A stretch of 64,000 nt of DNA from Cannabis sativa (taxonomy: Eukaryota; Streptophyta; Magnoliopsida; Rosales; Cannabaceae). The notes under the pieces are model-generated. The model was not told where the DNA came from, made no database searches, and saw nothing but the letters and a program-made list of their open reading frames with translations. The stretch lies in NCBI RefSeq assembly GCF_029168945.1, contig NC_083604.1, positions 64,124,211 to 64,188,210 on the forward strand. Reading direction: 5' to 3'. Each line of letters begins with the position of its first letter. Position 1 is the first letter of the stretch. The position numbers and the translations under genes were made by a program. This document shows positions 22,531-35,178 of the stretch, one piece after another.

Positions 22531-25500
22531 TCATATATAGTGGAGACTCTCCCTAATCAGCTTATCAAAATTATTATAAGAATCACCTTTAATATCAGTA
22601 GTTTCATACGCTTTCTTCTTCCAATACAAACTTTTTTCCTTCATTTTCTTTCCCTTCTCTCCTTCCATCATCTCCTTCACAAGCATTGAGACTTCTTCTC
22701 TTTTGACATCAGGGCTAATTTCTACCCCTATACCCAATGTCTTACAAGCAAAATGGCAGTTGGTTTGTTGATCAGCAAAGAAAGGCCAGCAAATCACAGG
22801 AACACCAGCACAAATAGTCTCTATAGTAGAGTTCCAACCACAATGAGTTAAGAAAACCCCAACTGAAGAATGTTCCAAAACTTTCTTTTGTGAGCACCAA
22901 TTTACCAATAATCCTCTGTCCTTAATCTCCTCAAAAAATTCTTCAGACAAAACTTTAGCCGAATTAGAACCCATTACAACATCAGGCCTAACTATCCACA
23001 CAAATGAGTGATTGCTATTTGCAAGTCCCCAAGCAAACTCTTTAAGATTGTCTTCAGTCATAGTTGTGATACTTCCGTAGTTTACATACACAACTGAATT
23101 GGGTTCCCTTTTATCAAGCCAGTTGATACATGTTGAGTCTTCTTTCCATAAACTTGTACTCATGGACTTAACTTGACTTTCAACTGGAAGATGACGATGA
23201 AGCATACAAAGTGGTCCTATAGTGTAGATGTTTGGAAACATAACTGAGATTGAATCTAATACTTCTTGTTCTAGCTCTTGAAATGTGTTGAAGATTATAG
23301 TTGAAGAAGTCAGGCAATTCTTTGCTTGTGATCCTAAAAAATCAAACATTATATCATCAGTTGATAACACTCTGATGAAGCTTGGTAAGTCCTTTAGTCT
23401 TATGTCTCTCATGCCGGGAATCCAGTCTATTGGCGTGTTAAGCGTGCCATCTTTCATGAAGTTTTCATCTGAAATAAATGATGGATTAAATTTTACCTTA
23501 AAATGTGTAACACCAAATAGGAAAGCAGAAGTGTTAGTATAGTCACATTCTTTCTTACTACAAAAATATCAATGAGAATATATTGTCAATAATGAAAAAA
23601 AAAACTCTCAATGTTTACACATAATGATTTGTTTGAGCTCTTAAAGATATGGGTGGTGTTTCATAGGATTTTAAAAATGCATGAGATTATCAAAACTAAT
23701 TAAAGTCTATGAAAAAAAGAGTTTTTTTGCAGCTAAACTCTCTCAGCTATCACTTTATTTGCACTTAAATCTCTAAGTTTAAATTTTGACGGTAAAACCC
23801 TCCAAACTACTTAACTATTTATAAATTTAATGTGTCATCCACTTTCTACAGTTAACTGCCAACATAAACTGCTTATGTTGTACACTCTTATACACATGAC
23901 ACATATTGGTACACCTAATATTATTACTTTAAAAATATAAAAAATATTTCAAATTTTATAATATTTTATTTTATAATATTTTATTTTATAATTTTATTTC
24001 ATTTTAAATGAATTTTGAAAATAATTTTTGAATAGTAATATTCGGTATACCAATATAAACGTGTCACATGTACAAGAGTACGCACATAAACAATCCTTGG
24101 TTGCAGTTAATCGAATGACACCTTAAATTTGCAACTGATTCAGTAGTTTAAAGGGTTTTACAGCTAAAATTTGAGTTTGGAGAATTAAATACAAGTGAAA
24201 TGATAGTTGAGAGAATTTAGCCGCCAAAAATTTTTAAAAAAAAATACAAAATCAATCTATATATAAATAGTCGATAACATTAAAAAATGACATATGTTTG
24301 ATGTTTCACTATTTACTGTCTTGTTCAGATCTTTTCATAGTATCATCGTGATGAAAATATTTAAATGGATAAGATCCCAACACTAAGTTAATAATCTGTA
24401 GATGATCCAAAATTTGTATTCATCAGTAGAAAGAGTAAACAAAAATGGAGAGGCATAAATATTGAAAAACTAACAAAAGAGGGATATAATTGTAAGAATT
24501 AATATTAAGAACGACTAAACTATAAAGTAATTATTAAAAGGGTAATTACTCCTTGTGTTCTAAAACAAAAACTTGTTACCATATGTTCAAAATACAAACT
24601 TGTTAATTATCTTATGTTTCGATTATGTGTTTATTTAGTAATTTTTAATTAGAAAATGTAAATATTTTGTATTTCCACTGAATTCAAATTTGATATGGCC
24701 AAAACTAGTACGACTTGAGTTTATATGAATTAAATTCATATGTAATTACTTAGTTACATTATAACTGATGAAAGTTTAAACAAATTAATATATGTTTAGT
24801 GTACTAAATATATATATAATATAATAAATTATTAAAAATATAAAATATTTTGATCAAAGAAATTAAATGAGTTTCACTTATTTATGGCATGTTTACTAAT
24901 AAGTAATGAAAATCAATAGAAAGGTAATCATTCCCTTACATTTGTTTACTTGTATTATTAAAATTATGAAAGAGAGTAGTTGATTAAATAAAAGGAGAAA
25001 AGAAAGGGAGAACTTCCTCCGCTAATTTTGTAAAGAATGTTATTAAGGATAATAAATTTTTATTTTATTTTTTAATATTAAATATATAATGACAATTTTA
25101 TTCTTTAAAATATATCTTATAAAATAATTACATTATAATATCATAAATGATTCCTTATATTATAGTAACATTCCTTCAAAATTAAGATCTTTAAATAATC
25201 TGTCCCCTGTTCCATAAAAAAAAACCAATAAAAAAAATAATAATAATATGCCAATAACTTTATTATTTATTATAGTGTTTTGTGGTAGGTCCACAAATAT
25301 ATGTTATAGAAATTATATGACAATTTGTGTTTTTGTGGTGTGATATGTTTCAGACACCATATATCATAAGCACTTAGTCATATCAACATCCTAATTCCTG
25401 AGTAGGAACGCAATATATATGATTTCTTAATAGGTCATACATCATGATGACTCAATACCAGCATCTCATGGTAGATACTAGAAATTTACACATTATTTAA

Positions 25501-27041
25501 AAATATAATATTTTATTTCATTTTTTTTTTCATATCATTTTTAACCTTTTTCTTACTTCTAAAAATATCAATGTATAGCACTCTTAAAAAAATACTATAA
25601 ATATGATCTCATATATTATTATTTAATATATATTCTAATTTTTAGCTACAATAACTTTTTAGCTTTAATTTTTATTAAAAAATAAATAAATAACATCAAT
25701 ACTACAACATAACATCCATGCAAATTAGAACGACATTTTTTTTCTCTCTAATAGTATAGCATCTTAATATTTTACCACATAATATGTTCACCTCACCAAG
25801 CTTCCTTTAAAGTTTTACCACACTCAATTTCAAATTCAAAACTAACACATAATAATTATGGGTTTTTTAATTTTTATACTTCAAAACGATTTTTTATTTT
25901 TTTTATATATATATTTTTAAGGAATTCCACACAAAAACCTCTATAACAACTAACAGATCAACTTAAATTGCAACTGAAATCCGTATAGCAACCTACATAT
26001 ATAGAAACTATCTGAGAAAATACCGAAGCAACCTAAACTGTACATTTTAAAAACAAGTTAAAAAATAATATATAAAGTGTTTATTCTCCTTAAATATTAA
26101 ATGTATTATGTTAGGACACAACATAAAATTGCCATAATCAACATAACTATATAAACAAACATTACTCATAGATTTTCATAGCTTTAATTTCTCTCTCTAT
26201 ATATCTATAGAATGAGAAGAGATGAAGTTTTAAGGATTTTCTTTTTCTTTTATTTTTTGTTTTTTTAGTTCATATATATACTATAAAAAAAATTAAAAGT
26301 ACTTATATTTTCATTTTGTGGTAGTGTTATTTTTTGGTTAAGTTTGTTGATATGAAGAATAACACGTACTTTATAATAAACGTATTAAGCAGATCAGCAT
26401 AATTTTGATATGAAAAATAAAGTACTTTCACCCAAAATTATTTATTCTGTACATTTTAAAATGATATATGGTGGTGTTGTGTGACAAATTATATCACCCC
26501 TAATATAAACAAGTTAAAAGTTTGTACCTTTGAAAGGTACGAGACCTTTTTTGACAAGTTCATCGTATTGGAGATACCCCATGAAGCTACAAGCAGAAGC
26601 AGTCCATAGCACAACCCCTGGAATCCCAAACTCCCGTGCAGCTTCTATCCCAAAAGTCATTACCCCATCAGTAACGATACAAGTAATAGGAGGCACTTCA
26701 CAACAATTGTTGAGCTTATGTAAAAGCTTTTTAAATGGTCCTAAGCAGTTGTTTCTAGTTGAGTCACATAATGATGGAATATCTTGGGTTGCATCACGAT
26801 CTGATGGTGGCAAACCATCAGGTATAGTCTCAAAGTGAAAGTCAGATAGGCCTTTCACTGAGTCGAGTCCTTTGGATCTGATCAATCGCCTGTGGTTGAA
26901 CTCAGTGTTGACATAGGTTATATGGAAGCCTCTAGAGTGTAGAAGCTTGGCCAATTGCATCATGGGGTTAACATGGCCTTGTGCTGGAAATGGAACACAC
27001 ACTGCGTGAGCCTTCTTTGTACTCTCAATCACTGAATCCAT
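22531..27041 (-). CDS. UGT85A-like UDP-glycosyltransferase (copy B, complete)
   Basis: A two-exon gene, join(26528-27041, 22531-23468) on the minus strand, encodes 483 residues, the usual length for UGT85A enzymes. The splice sites AAAG|GTACAAAC and TTATTTCAG|ATGAAAAC give phase 1 and create the Asp of [10 protein letters not shown]. The catalytic His is residue 23 (QGHVNPM) and the partner Asp 125 (TDGVM). The donor-sugar PSPG box spans about residues 362-405, from [10 protein letters not shown] through [10 protein letters not shown] to WPFFADQ; its last Gln usually favours UDP-glucose. The box begins WCSQ rather than the common WCPQ. Family members glycosylate small hydroxylated metabolites such as monoterpenoids, cyanohydrins or iridoids (many are labelled 7-deoxyloganetin glucosyltransferase-like). 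The acceptor cannot be read from the sequence. The protein is cytosolic, with no signal peptide. The frame is intact throughout. Confidence 0.93.
23469..26527 (-). other. Intron of UGT copy B
   Basis: This 3,059-bp GT-AG intron is large for a UGT85A gene. It holds a terminal-inverted-repeat element at about 23722-24235. From 25138 on, it holds the sequence shared with copy A. It has no coding region. Confidence 0.85.
23722..24235. mobile_element. Terminal-inverted-repeat MITE in UGT intron
   Basis: The left end TTTTTTTGCAGCTAAACTCT and the reverse complement of the right end TTTTTGGCGGCTAAATTCTC begin inverted repeats of roughly 100 bp, with GTAAAACCC conserved inside. The long repeats resemble those of non-autonomous Mutator-like elements, and the arrangement is like 3640-5274. 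Flanking poly-A/T hides any target duplication. Confidence 0.65.
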
Positions 27042-27686
27042 ATTCAGAGTCTCTATGCAAAGCAATGCCTTAAGATATTATGTGAAGAAAGCAAGTGAGT
27101 TTAAGTTGAGCAGAGCTATATATCGGGGAGCTATAAAGCTTTAGTTGGCTTGGCTTTTGGTATATTTCATTGATACCTTTTCTTATGGGAGCTTCAACGA
27201 TATACTATACTATTTTATGCACGTGGCTGGATGGTTACTTCTACCAAACGTGTCAGGCATCTTTACAGTGCTCTACAATATGGGATTATTTTATGTTATT
27301 ATTTTGTATATCTCCAATGAGATAATAATAAAGATATGAAGATCGAGATCTCAATCAGTGAAAGAGTACAATTATTCTACATTTTCTCACAACTTTAAGA
27401 TGTTTACAAGGCTTACTTTGCTGTGTCTAATTATGTTTATTTAGATGTATTAAGACAAACTCAAATAAGATTATACCAGTAGTGCCCTAAAGATGTGAAA
27501 CTCTTTATTATTTGTTAAAACAAATTTACCTTTATGATTTGTTTTCATATACGAAAATTATTTACATATAGTTCCATTTACATGATTGGTACAATTAACC
27601 AAACCATTTAATGATATAAGAGAGAGAGACACACACCCGTCTCCCATATGAATAAATCAATAGTCAATTAATATTAGCAAGTGGCT
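25138..27686. repeat. Segmental duplication of the UGT 5' region
   Basis: It aligns with about 65-3356 in the same orientation, covering the 3' side of the intron, exon 1, leader and promoter. Exons are highly alike, while non-coding parts have many small indels. The offset between the exon copies is 24,723 bp. Homology stops near AGTGGCT at about 27686 / 3353. Confidence 0.85.
27116..27125 (-). promoter_or_regulatory. Candidate TATA box of UGT copy B
   Basis: The minus strand reads CGATATATAG about 75 bases before the chosen ATG, a normal plant spacing. Copy A lacks this TATATA run and keeps only the shared GCTTTATAGC further upstream. Sequence inference only. Confidence 0.35.
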
Positions 27687-28165
27687 CTTTCTATAGCATT
27701 GCTATTAAGCATCAGTGGTCCTTAGCTAGCACTTTTTCGACATGTCGCGTTGTGATTGGCTAGCGATACTTCATAAAAGCTATTATATTAAATTATATGA
27801 GACCCGATACTTAATTGGACCAATAATGATATTGACATATAAGAGGATGCTAAACATCACTGGTGTCCTTTAGCATTTCTCCTCTTTCTATGATCAATGT
27901 ATCTCCAATGGTATATATATAAATTTCTTAGTCATGCTCAAAAAATTAACATTTAATGGCGGTGTGTAATGTACAGGGACACAGACCCACTAGTATCAAT
28001 GTGGGGGCTATAGTTCCCACTAACAAAAATATTTCCTTTCAAAAAATTATATTAATTTTCTAATTTGATAATTATAGACCAAACTAGTAAAAAAATCCCC
28101 ACAAAATTAAATAAATATAGTAAGAGTGATTAAAATGTAGGGATTTTTTCTACAATAAACTAATA
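27687..28165. other. Spacer with MITE-like repeat
   Basis: No gene. Positions about 27700-27893 contain CATCAGTGGTCCTTAGC on the left and CATCACTGGTGTCCTTTAGC on the right. These similar blocks, themselves partly palindromic, frame a 190-bp A+T-rich centre and suggest an old MITE. The rest is unassigned. Confidence 0.4.
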
Positions 28166-28464
28166 GGGGTGTTATATTTACACCCCATAAAATTATAATT
28201 ACACCCCAAAAATATCATTACATATTTAACCTTGTGTAAAATTACTAAAATAGATATTTTTAATAATTTTTTTTTTCATTTTTTATAAGTGCACCCTACC
28301 ACTAAAACAATAACTGAATGTTAAATTCTTCAAAAAAAAAAAAAAAGTTATTCAAATTAGAAAAATTTAAACCCTAAAATCATTCCTCAATGAAAGAGAA
28401 TTTAGAAATTTTATCAATGGAGCAATCATCTAATACAAAAGTAAGATTATTATATATATATATA

Positions 28465-30063
28465 CTAGCAAAAAGCTACGTGCGAGGCACGTATACTAAA
28501 TTTTATGCTAATTTTTTTCTATGTTATTTGAAAGTTATACAATTAAAAATTTAAGAAAAAATATTATTAATTATTAGGTGAGATTATTAATATGTGTATA
28601 GGAAGAAATCACAAATTAATTAATCTTGTAATCTTAACTTTAATCAAATAGGATTCTAGATATATGAACAATAATTAATCAGGTAAAAATCAAAAATAAT
28701 TATTTGAATAAAGAATTCAATATACACAGTTATATATATGAATCCCATTAATCAAAACTAATTATTCAATATATGAATAATAATTTATCACGCTATATGT
28801 TTTCCAATAAAGAAATCCACCTCCTCATAGTCAAAAATAAATAATACATGTAATACAGATCTTAGTAATGGAGTACATAAAAGAAACAAAACTTCAGTTA
28901 CTATAATCGGAAAAGGTTTAAGTGAATTAAATAATGACTAAGAAGATCTAAATTACAAAATGAAAACAACATGTCTATATGAGTATGATTTTTTTGCTAT
29001 ATGAGCATGATTGATCTAAGAGAAAATAGATAAACCTATTAACATATAAATATACTTAATATTAATTTTGACAAAGAAACAATTCAATTATAAACAATTC
29101 TAAATATCAGCTTGACAATTTCAACACACTAATTACTCATTAAATAACAATAATGTATACATCATGATAATTTTATTTTATTTGATATCAAATGATAGAG
29201 ATTATTGAGGTTTTCAGCCATGGAAAACACACTATGATCAAAAAGTAATGCTCATTAATTGTATATTTCAAAGAAACTCTAATTTTCATGAATGTCCCTA
29301 ATAAGATATAAACAATAAAGTTATAAATTAAAAAAAAAAGCAAAATTTCAGTTAATATAAGAAATAGAACAAATTAAAGATTTATACAATACTGGAATTT
29401 GAACTCTTAGAAGCCATTAGCGAAGGGACGAAACTCATTAGATCCCCTAGTAGAACACTACCTTAATGGTCTGAACACAAAAATTGTAGAAATCAAAATA
29501 TGAATAAATTAGCATCATCAATAAAAAGGAAAATTAAAGGGAAAGGACTTAATAATTACGTGACAAATAATTATTAATTGATTTAAAAAGTTAATATTAT
29601 AAGATTAATTCAAATTATTGTTCATATATTGATTCTAGAAAGAGTAAGAAAAAGAAACATCATTTCTTTGTGCCCAAACTCTTTCGGATTTTACAAACTT
29701 TTTGATATTAACAAAATTGTTGCTTTAATTTTTCATCACACTGGAAACATATTGTTTTAGCTCTATTAGACAACCATATTTTTCCTTTTAAAAAGTCATT
29801 TTTTTTATAATTGAAAGATGTGATGTTTGAGTAATTACATGTATCATGTAATTGAAGATTTGATGTTGAGTCATTTTTTTATTTTTATTTAATGATGTTT
29901 TTTTTTTTTTGGATTTAAGGGGATTTATTTTATTATATATAAATAAAAAGTGACCCATGAATTTCTCATAAACCATTTTATTTTTAATATAAATAAAAAG
30001 TCACCCATGAATTTCTCATAAACCAAGAATTCGGCTATATAGGCACACTTTATATAGAATAGA
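28465..30063 (-). mobile_element. Non-autonomous Helitron in MULE intron
   Basis: Read on the minus strand it starts TCTATTCTATATAAAG and ends with a hairpin (TACGTGC-CTC-GCACGTA, plus positions 28477-28493) followed by AGCTTTTTGCTAG. It sits between an A (28464) and a T (30064). The 5' TC, 3' hairpin plus CTAG and A/T target are the hallmarks of Helitrons, which make no target duplication. The interior is A+T-rich without Rep/helicase coding. A roughly 50-bp segment with GACCCATGAATTTCTCATAA is tandemly repeated at 29945-30024. Confidence 0.8.
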
Positions 30064-30767
30064 TATATCTTTCAAAAAGTATTTTATTGAGCTATTGTTT
30101 GTTCTTATTTCTTGTAATGGAAGAATTGAATTGATGAGCAATTTAAATTGTGCCTAAATCATGAATTGGATTAGTTCATACCTCTTGACTCATTTGTCAT
30201 TTTTTTTTTTTGAAAAAGATACTCATTAGTTATTTGTTATTTGAGATAACACTGTATACAAAATACATCATTCTCTTTGTAAATCAACTTCCTAGTTTAA
30301 TCCCTTTCAGCCAAAAAAAAAAAAAAAACAATCTGCAAAAGAACTTCTTTGGTTTAATCCCTTCTTAATGGAATTTAACTATACAATGAAATAAAATTTA
30401 GTATTTAATGAAGTGTGTGTATACTCCATATGCGAGAGAGAAATTTATTTTATTTCTTGTGCCATAGTAGTAATATTAATATTGAAATTAAGGTTGAACG
30501 TGAAGAAAATTCTAATGATAGTGGCTGATTTTATTTTTGAGATTGAGAGTTGTTATAATGAGTTAAAAGAAGATATATAGAATTAGAATATAAGTGGAGA
30601 ATGACAAGAGTAAAAGAGAGAGTACTGTATCATATATATTTATCTTTTTTCTTAAACATAGTCTTGTGAACATCTATAATTGAAATCATTAAATCTAATA
30701 TCAATTTTTGTTTAAATGAAAATAAATAAGATATTAATATTTTTGAAATTAGAATTATATTTTGCAG
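30064..30767. other. Remainder of first MULE intron
   Basis: A+T-rich sequence between the Helitron and the AG acceptor at 30766-30767 (TTTTGCAG). Nothing else is recognised. Confidence 0.5.
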
Positions 30768-33648
30768 GAAGAAGAAGTTGAAGTAAGTAATAATACTTCT
30801 TCAGAGTTTGATTCTAGTGATATTTTCTCAGCAAATTTGGTACTACAACATATGTATTTTTTATATTTTGCTCACAAGTTTTAAGATATACTTATGTTTT
30901 AATTATTTCCATTTAATACTTTTATGTAGATTTTTCATTCGAGAAAATCTCTTGTTGAATGGACTAGAGATAAAGGAAAGCAACATGGAATCATTATAGT
31001 AATTAAGAGATCTAATTCAGGTGAAAGTCGAAAAGCACGAATTAAATTTGCTTGTGAAAGGAATGGCAACTATCGACAACACATAAAGACAATCGAAGGA
31101 AAAAAGAGAAAAGTTGATAGGAGAACATCGACAAAAAAATGTGGTTGTCCATTTTTATTGAGTGCACAAAAATTAGCAACAACTGATGATTGGACACTCA
31201 CAGTCGTGTGTGGATTTCATAACCATTCAATTGCAAGACATCTTGAAGGACATTCTTTCGCTGGGAGGTTGACTCTAGAAGAGACAAAGATATTAGTTGA
31301 TATGTCAAAGTGTAATATCATGCCAAGAGAAATTCTAGCTGTGATCAAAGAAAAAATTAAATGTAATGTCTCAACGATGAGGACAATATAAAATGCAAGA
31401 CAAAAACACAGAGTTCGAGAAAAGGCAGGCAGATTCCAAATGCAACAATTGATGAGAAAGCTAAGTGATCATAACTATATCGAGTGGCATAGATATGAAA
31501 AAGATATTAATATAGTTAGAAATATATTTTGGGCACATCCAGTCGGAGTTGATTTACTTCATATTTTCCCTCATGTATTAGTTATGGATTGCACTTACAA
31601 GACTAACAGGTATCGTCTTCGTTTGTTAGAGATTGTTGGAGTTACATCGACTGAATACACATTCTCTATTGCGTTTGTTTTTCTTGAGTCAGAACAAGAG
31701 GACAACTACACATGGGCATTGGATAGATTAAAAAATATGATGGACATTGACTTTCTTCCTAATGTAGTTGTCACAGATAGAGAATTAGCGTTAATCAATG
31801 CTATTGAAAAGGTCTTCCCTGTTGCAAAACATCTTTTGTGTCGATATCATATATCAAATAATGTGTTGACTAAATGTCGAAAAATATTGGAGTCAAAAGA
31901 AAAGTGGGATAATTTTCTTTCTGATTGGAACAGATTCACTTTATCATCATCGGAAAGTGAGTATGATAAAAGACTCAAAGTACTTGAAGAAAATTATGGT
32001 AGATATTCACAAGCAATCGACTATGTTAAAGATGTGTGGTTGAATAAATATAAAGAATTTTTTTTTTCGCATGGACAGATTCAATAATGCATTTTGGCAC
32101 TACTACTACTACAAATAGGTATACATTATAATTTCTTTTGTTATTATATTTTGAGTGCATTTGTATATAAATGTTTATTTAAAATATATTTAATTTATTT
32201 TTATCTTGCTTTATTTATACAGGGTTGAAAGTGCACATGCAAAGTTAAAGAGATACTTACGCTCATCACAAGGAAATTTTGAGACTTCATGGTCTACAAC
32301 ACATAACTTGCTAGAGCTACAACACACAGAGATAAAAGCGTCGTTTGAGAAAAGTTTGACGACTGTTCAACATAATTTCAAGCCTACATTATTCAAAGAA
32401 TTGAGAGGATTTATTTCAAGATGTGCCCTTGATAAGGTATTTCAAGAGTCAAAGCGAGGTGATTGGGTTGGATTTGATATTCATGCTTGTGGATGTGTTA
32501 TTCGTCGCACGCATGGATTGCCATGTGCCCATGAGATTAATGAATATCAGATAGAAGGACAAGCTATTCCCTTAGCATGTATAAACTCTTATTGGAGGAA
32601 GCTTGACTTGGTAAAATCTACCCAAAATGAAGCTAATGAAATAAGTTGTGATGCAGTGATTGAATTATTTCTTAGACGGTTTCAAGAGGTCGATATTCCT
32701 ACTAAATTACACTTACAAAGAAAGTTAAGGGAGTTAGCTGAACCATCAACAACTTTTCTTGTCGAACCAGAGGTGAAAATGAATACACGTGGTCGACCAC
32801 CTTCAAAATTTGATCATTCTACTAGTCGAGATCCATCTACTTTTGAATATGTTTCTGCTAAATACGATAAATCTTCTATTTCTTCTAATTTGAATACGAA
32901 GAATAAAGATGTACGTCTGAACACTTCACAACACTCACAATCTTATCTAAAGTCATTACCATGTGAGTTGAAACCATACATTTGTTTTGTTAAAGATGTA
33001 GAAAGTGATGGAAATTGTGGTTTTCGAGCTATTGCAGACTTGATGGGCATGGGTGAGGATGGTTGGATGCAAGTTAGAAAAGACTTAAAGAGTGAATTAG
33101 TTTCTCATAGAAATAACTATAATTTACTTTATGGTTGTCCTGATAGAGTTGATGAACTACTTCATATTTTATCATATTTTAAGAGCTATCCATGCTTCAA
33201 ATATTAGATGACTATGCCTGATATGGGACACATTATAGCTTCTCGTTATAATGTTGTCTTAGTGCACTTATCAATACAACAATGTCTGACATTTCTCCCA
33301 CTTGGATCTAATCCTTTGCCAGCTATTTTACACAAAATCATTACAATTGGTTTCATCAATAATAATCACTTCATTGAGGTAGAGATTTCATTTATAATTT
33401 TTAAATACTAATTTATCATTTAATCTTATGACATAGTATATTATTCCTCTTATTTTATTATGTGTTTTGTGCAGGTATTCATGCAGAACGATTCTCCAAC
33501 ACCGCCCGCTGCTACTAATTGGGTTAGGTACCACTATTCATGTGCAGAAGGATGGCAAACTCCTTATGAAGGACTGGTGAGAGCATTTCGTGACTTAGTT
33601 GGGAAAGAAATAGCAACACAAGAGACTACTAATTTAGATACTCCATAA

Positions 33649-34114
33649 AATATCTTTTTATTTTAATTTTCAATTACCATAATTTAGATACTCTTCTGTC
33701 TTTGAATAATTACTAATACACACACCAAACATATTCTCCCAAGCTTCACAGCAGCTCACATAGAACTTATAAGAAAATCTTAAATTTCAGCAAGAAAATT
33801 GATTTTATTATCAAACTTCACACATACTACAATAATGCAAAGATGAGCAACTTTAAAGAAGAAAAGAAATATGAGATGGTGGACAATGTAACCTGTCTTG
33901 CTACTTACTTTTTGAACCAAAAATATACGCTCACTCAAAACCTTTGCATTGTTTAAATAAATGGTCAATAATTTATTGCTAAAAATTACAACAGCCATGC
34001 TTCTCTACTAAACTATAATTAATCTGTTGACTGACAAAATTGGACCAATAAAAGTAAATCTTTGCATTACACATAATTCATGAGGATATAAGTGAGGAGA
34101 TTTTGTAAATTTCT
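33649..34114. other. Spacer between transposase and captured fragment
   Basis: Presumed 3' end of the transposase-OTU gene and adjacent filler. Only short unconvincing open frames are present. Confidence 0.45.
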
Positions 34115-34740
34115 TCAGCTGGGTGCTACAGGTGCATGCTCCCATACTTTAATGGTTCCATCATCACTAGCAGAAGCAAGTAGCTGTTTCTCTTGATGAA
34201 GACATGAAAAAATATTAGATAAAAGTGTGAAGGTGAATATGGTGGCACAATTTAAGGCACTAAACAATGTGTAAATTAGTACTATGTCTATCTCTCTCAA
34301 CCTTGTATCTTTGATTTTGTAATTTTTGAATGGTAAGGTATGACCAAACCAAACACAGTAATATGCAAAAGCTAGATGATGATTGTGAAGATAAGCAGTG
34401 GAGAAAATGATATTACATTTTTTAGCAAAACAGAGCACCAATGACTATAGGTAATAGAAGAAAGTGAATGTTCTAATTATTCCAAATTTTAAATCCCATA
34501 TGAAAAGTGAAATGGATTTAAGATTCAAATTATATATAAAAAAATGTCCTTATTTCCAGATAAATAAAGTATTTTTGAAAAATTCTTACCCTAGGACTCC
34601 ATTACACTGAATTTATATTCATCTCATGGGCCTTTTCCTCGTTCAATAGCAGTTTATACATAGGTCCATCAACCAAATCATCTTATTCTGAGTTTTCCAC
34701 AAAAAATCTTATGGCATCATCAGCTGCGCTACTGGCGATG
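34115..34740 (-). pseudogene. CIA1: Captured fragment of CIA1/CIAO1 (WD40) gene
   Basis: Two exon-like blocks on the minus strand match the C-terminus of the cytosolic iron-sulfur cluster assembly WD40 protein CIA1 (CIAO1). The first block (about 34740-34590) reads AADDAIRFFVENSE, then VDGPMYKLLLNEEKAHE and ends in WSP at a splice-like GTAAGA. The second (about 34193-34115) reads QLLASASDDGTIKVWEHA and then a stop, the last WD repeat. About 400 bases of intron separate them, so the capture was at DNA level. Two in-frame TAA codons in the first block show decay. The native protein links apo-targets to the CIA machinery; this copy is only a remnant inside a MULE. Confidence 0.8.
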
Positions 34741-35178
34741 ATAAATACAAAATTATTACTAGAATGCTCTAAAGAATAATCACACATAGAAAACATCAAA
34801 ATAGACATATGAACTTAATTTGATTAATACTTATTTTATCCAAAGCAAAATGAGTCTCCCATTGTTCTGTAAAAACAGATAATTAAATTTGAAACAAAAT
34901 GAACCATAAAAGCAAGAGGCAAATTATTAGCTCTTAAACTGTAATTATAAATAATACTTTATCAAGTCATTGAGGAAGTATATCAAACACTTTATAGGTA
35001 AACAAATTCAAACCACCTTTAGTACAGACATTTTATCACAAACAACTCTAAAAACTAAATCACATATATAAATCTGTGGAAAGAGAAAAAAAACAACAAT
35101 AAGTAAAAAATTCAAAGAACGAACAAACTCAACCTAAATACTGTACATATATTATATATATAAATATTGATAACTAAC
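34741..35178. other. MULE interior beside the captured fragment
   Basis: A+T-rich, no exon recognised. It may be intron sequence captured along with the CIA1 exons. Confidence 0.35.

Larger units (their letters stand above)
28417..33648 (+). pseudogene. MULE transposase fused to OTU protease domain, decayed
   Basis: A short first exon (ATGGAGCAATCATC..., donor at 28441) and a long intron are inferred. Exons are then seen from about 30768. In order they encode an FAR1/WRKY-GCM1-type zinc-binding N-terminus (CERNG..., KKCGCPF, CGFHNHS), a MULE DDE domain (VMDCTYKTN and VVTDRELALINAI carry the acidic residues), a SWIM finger (CGCVIRRTHGLPCAHE), an AT-hook-like RGRPPSK, and an OTU cysteine-protease domain (catalytic DGNCGFRAIAD, late His in NNHFIEV). 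Introns are at 32119-32222 and 33379-33474. The frame is broken by TAA at 31389, a shift in a T-run near 32060 and TAG at 33205, so no full protein can be made. OTU domains normally cleave ubiquitin; its role in such transposons is unknown. Confidence 0.85.
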
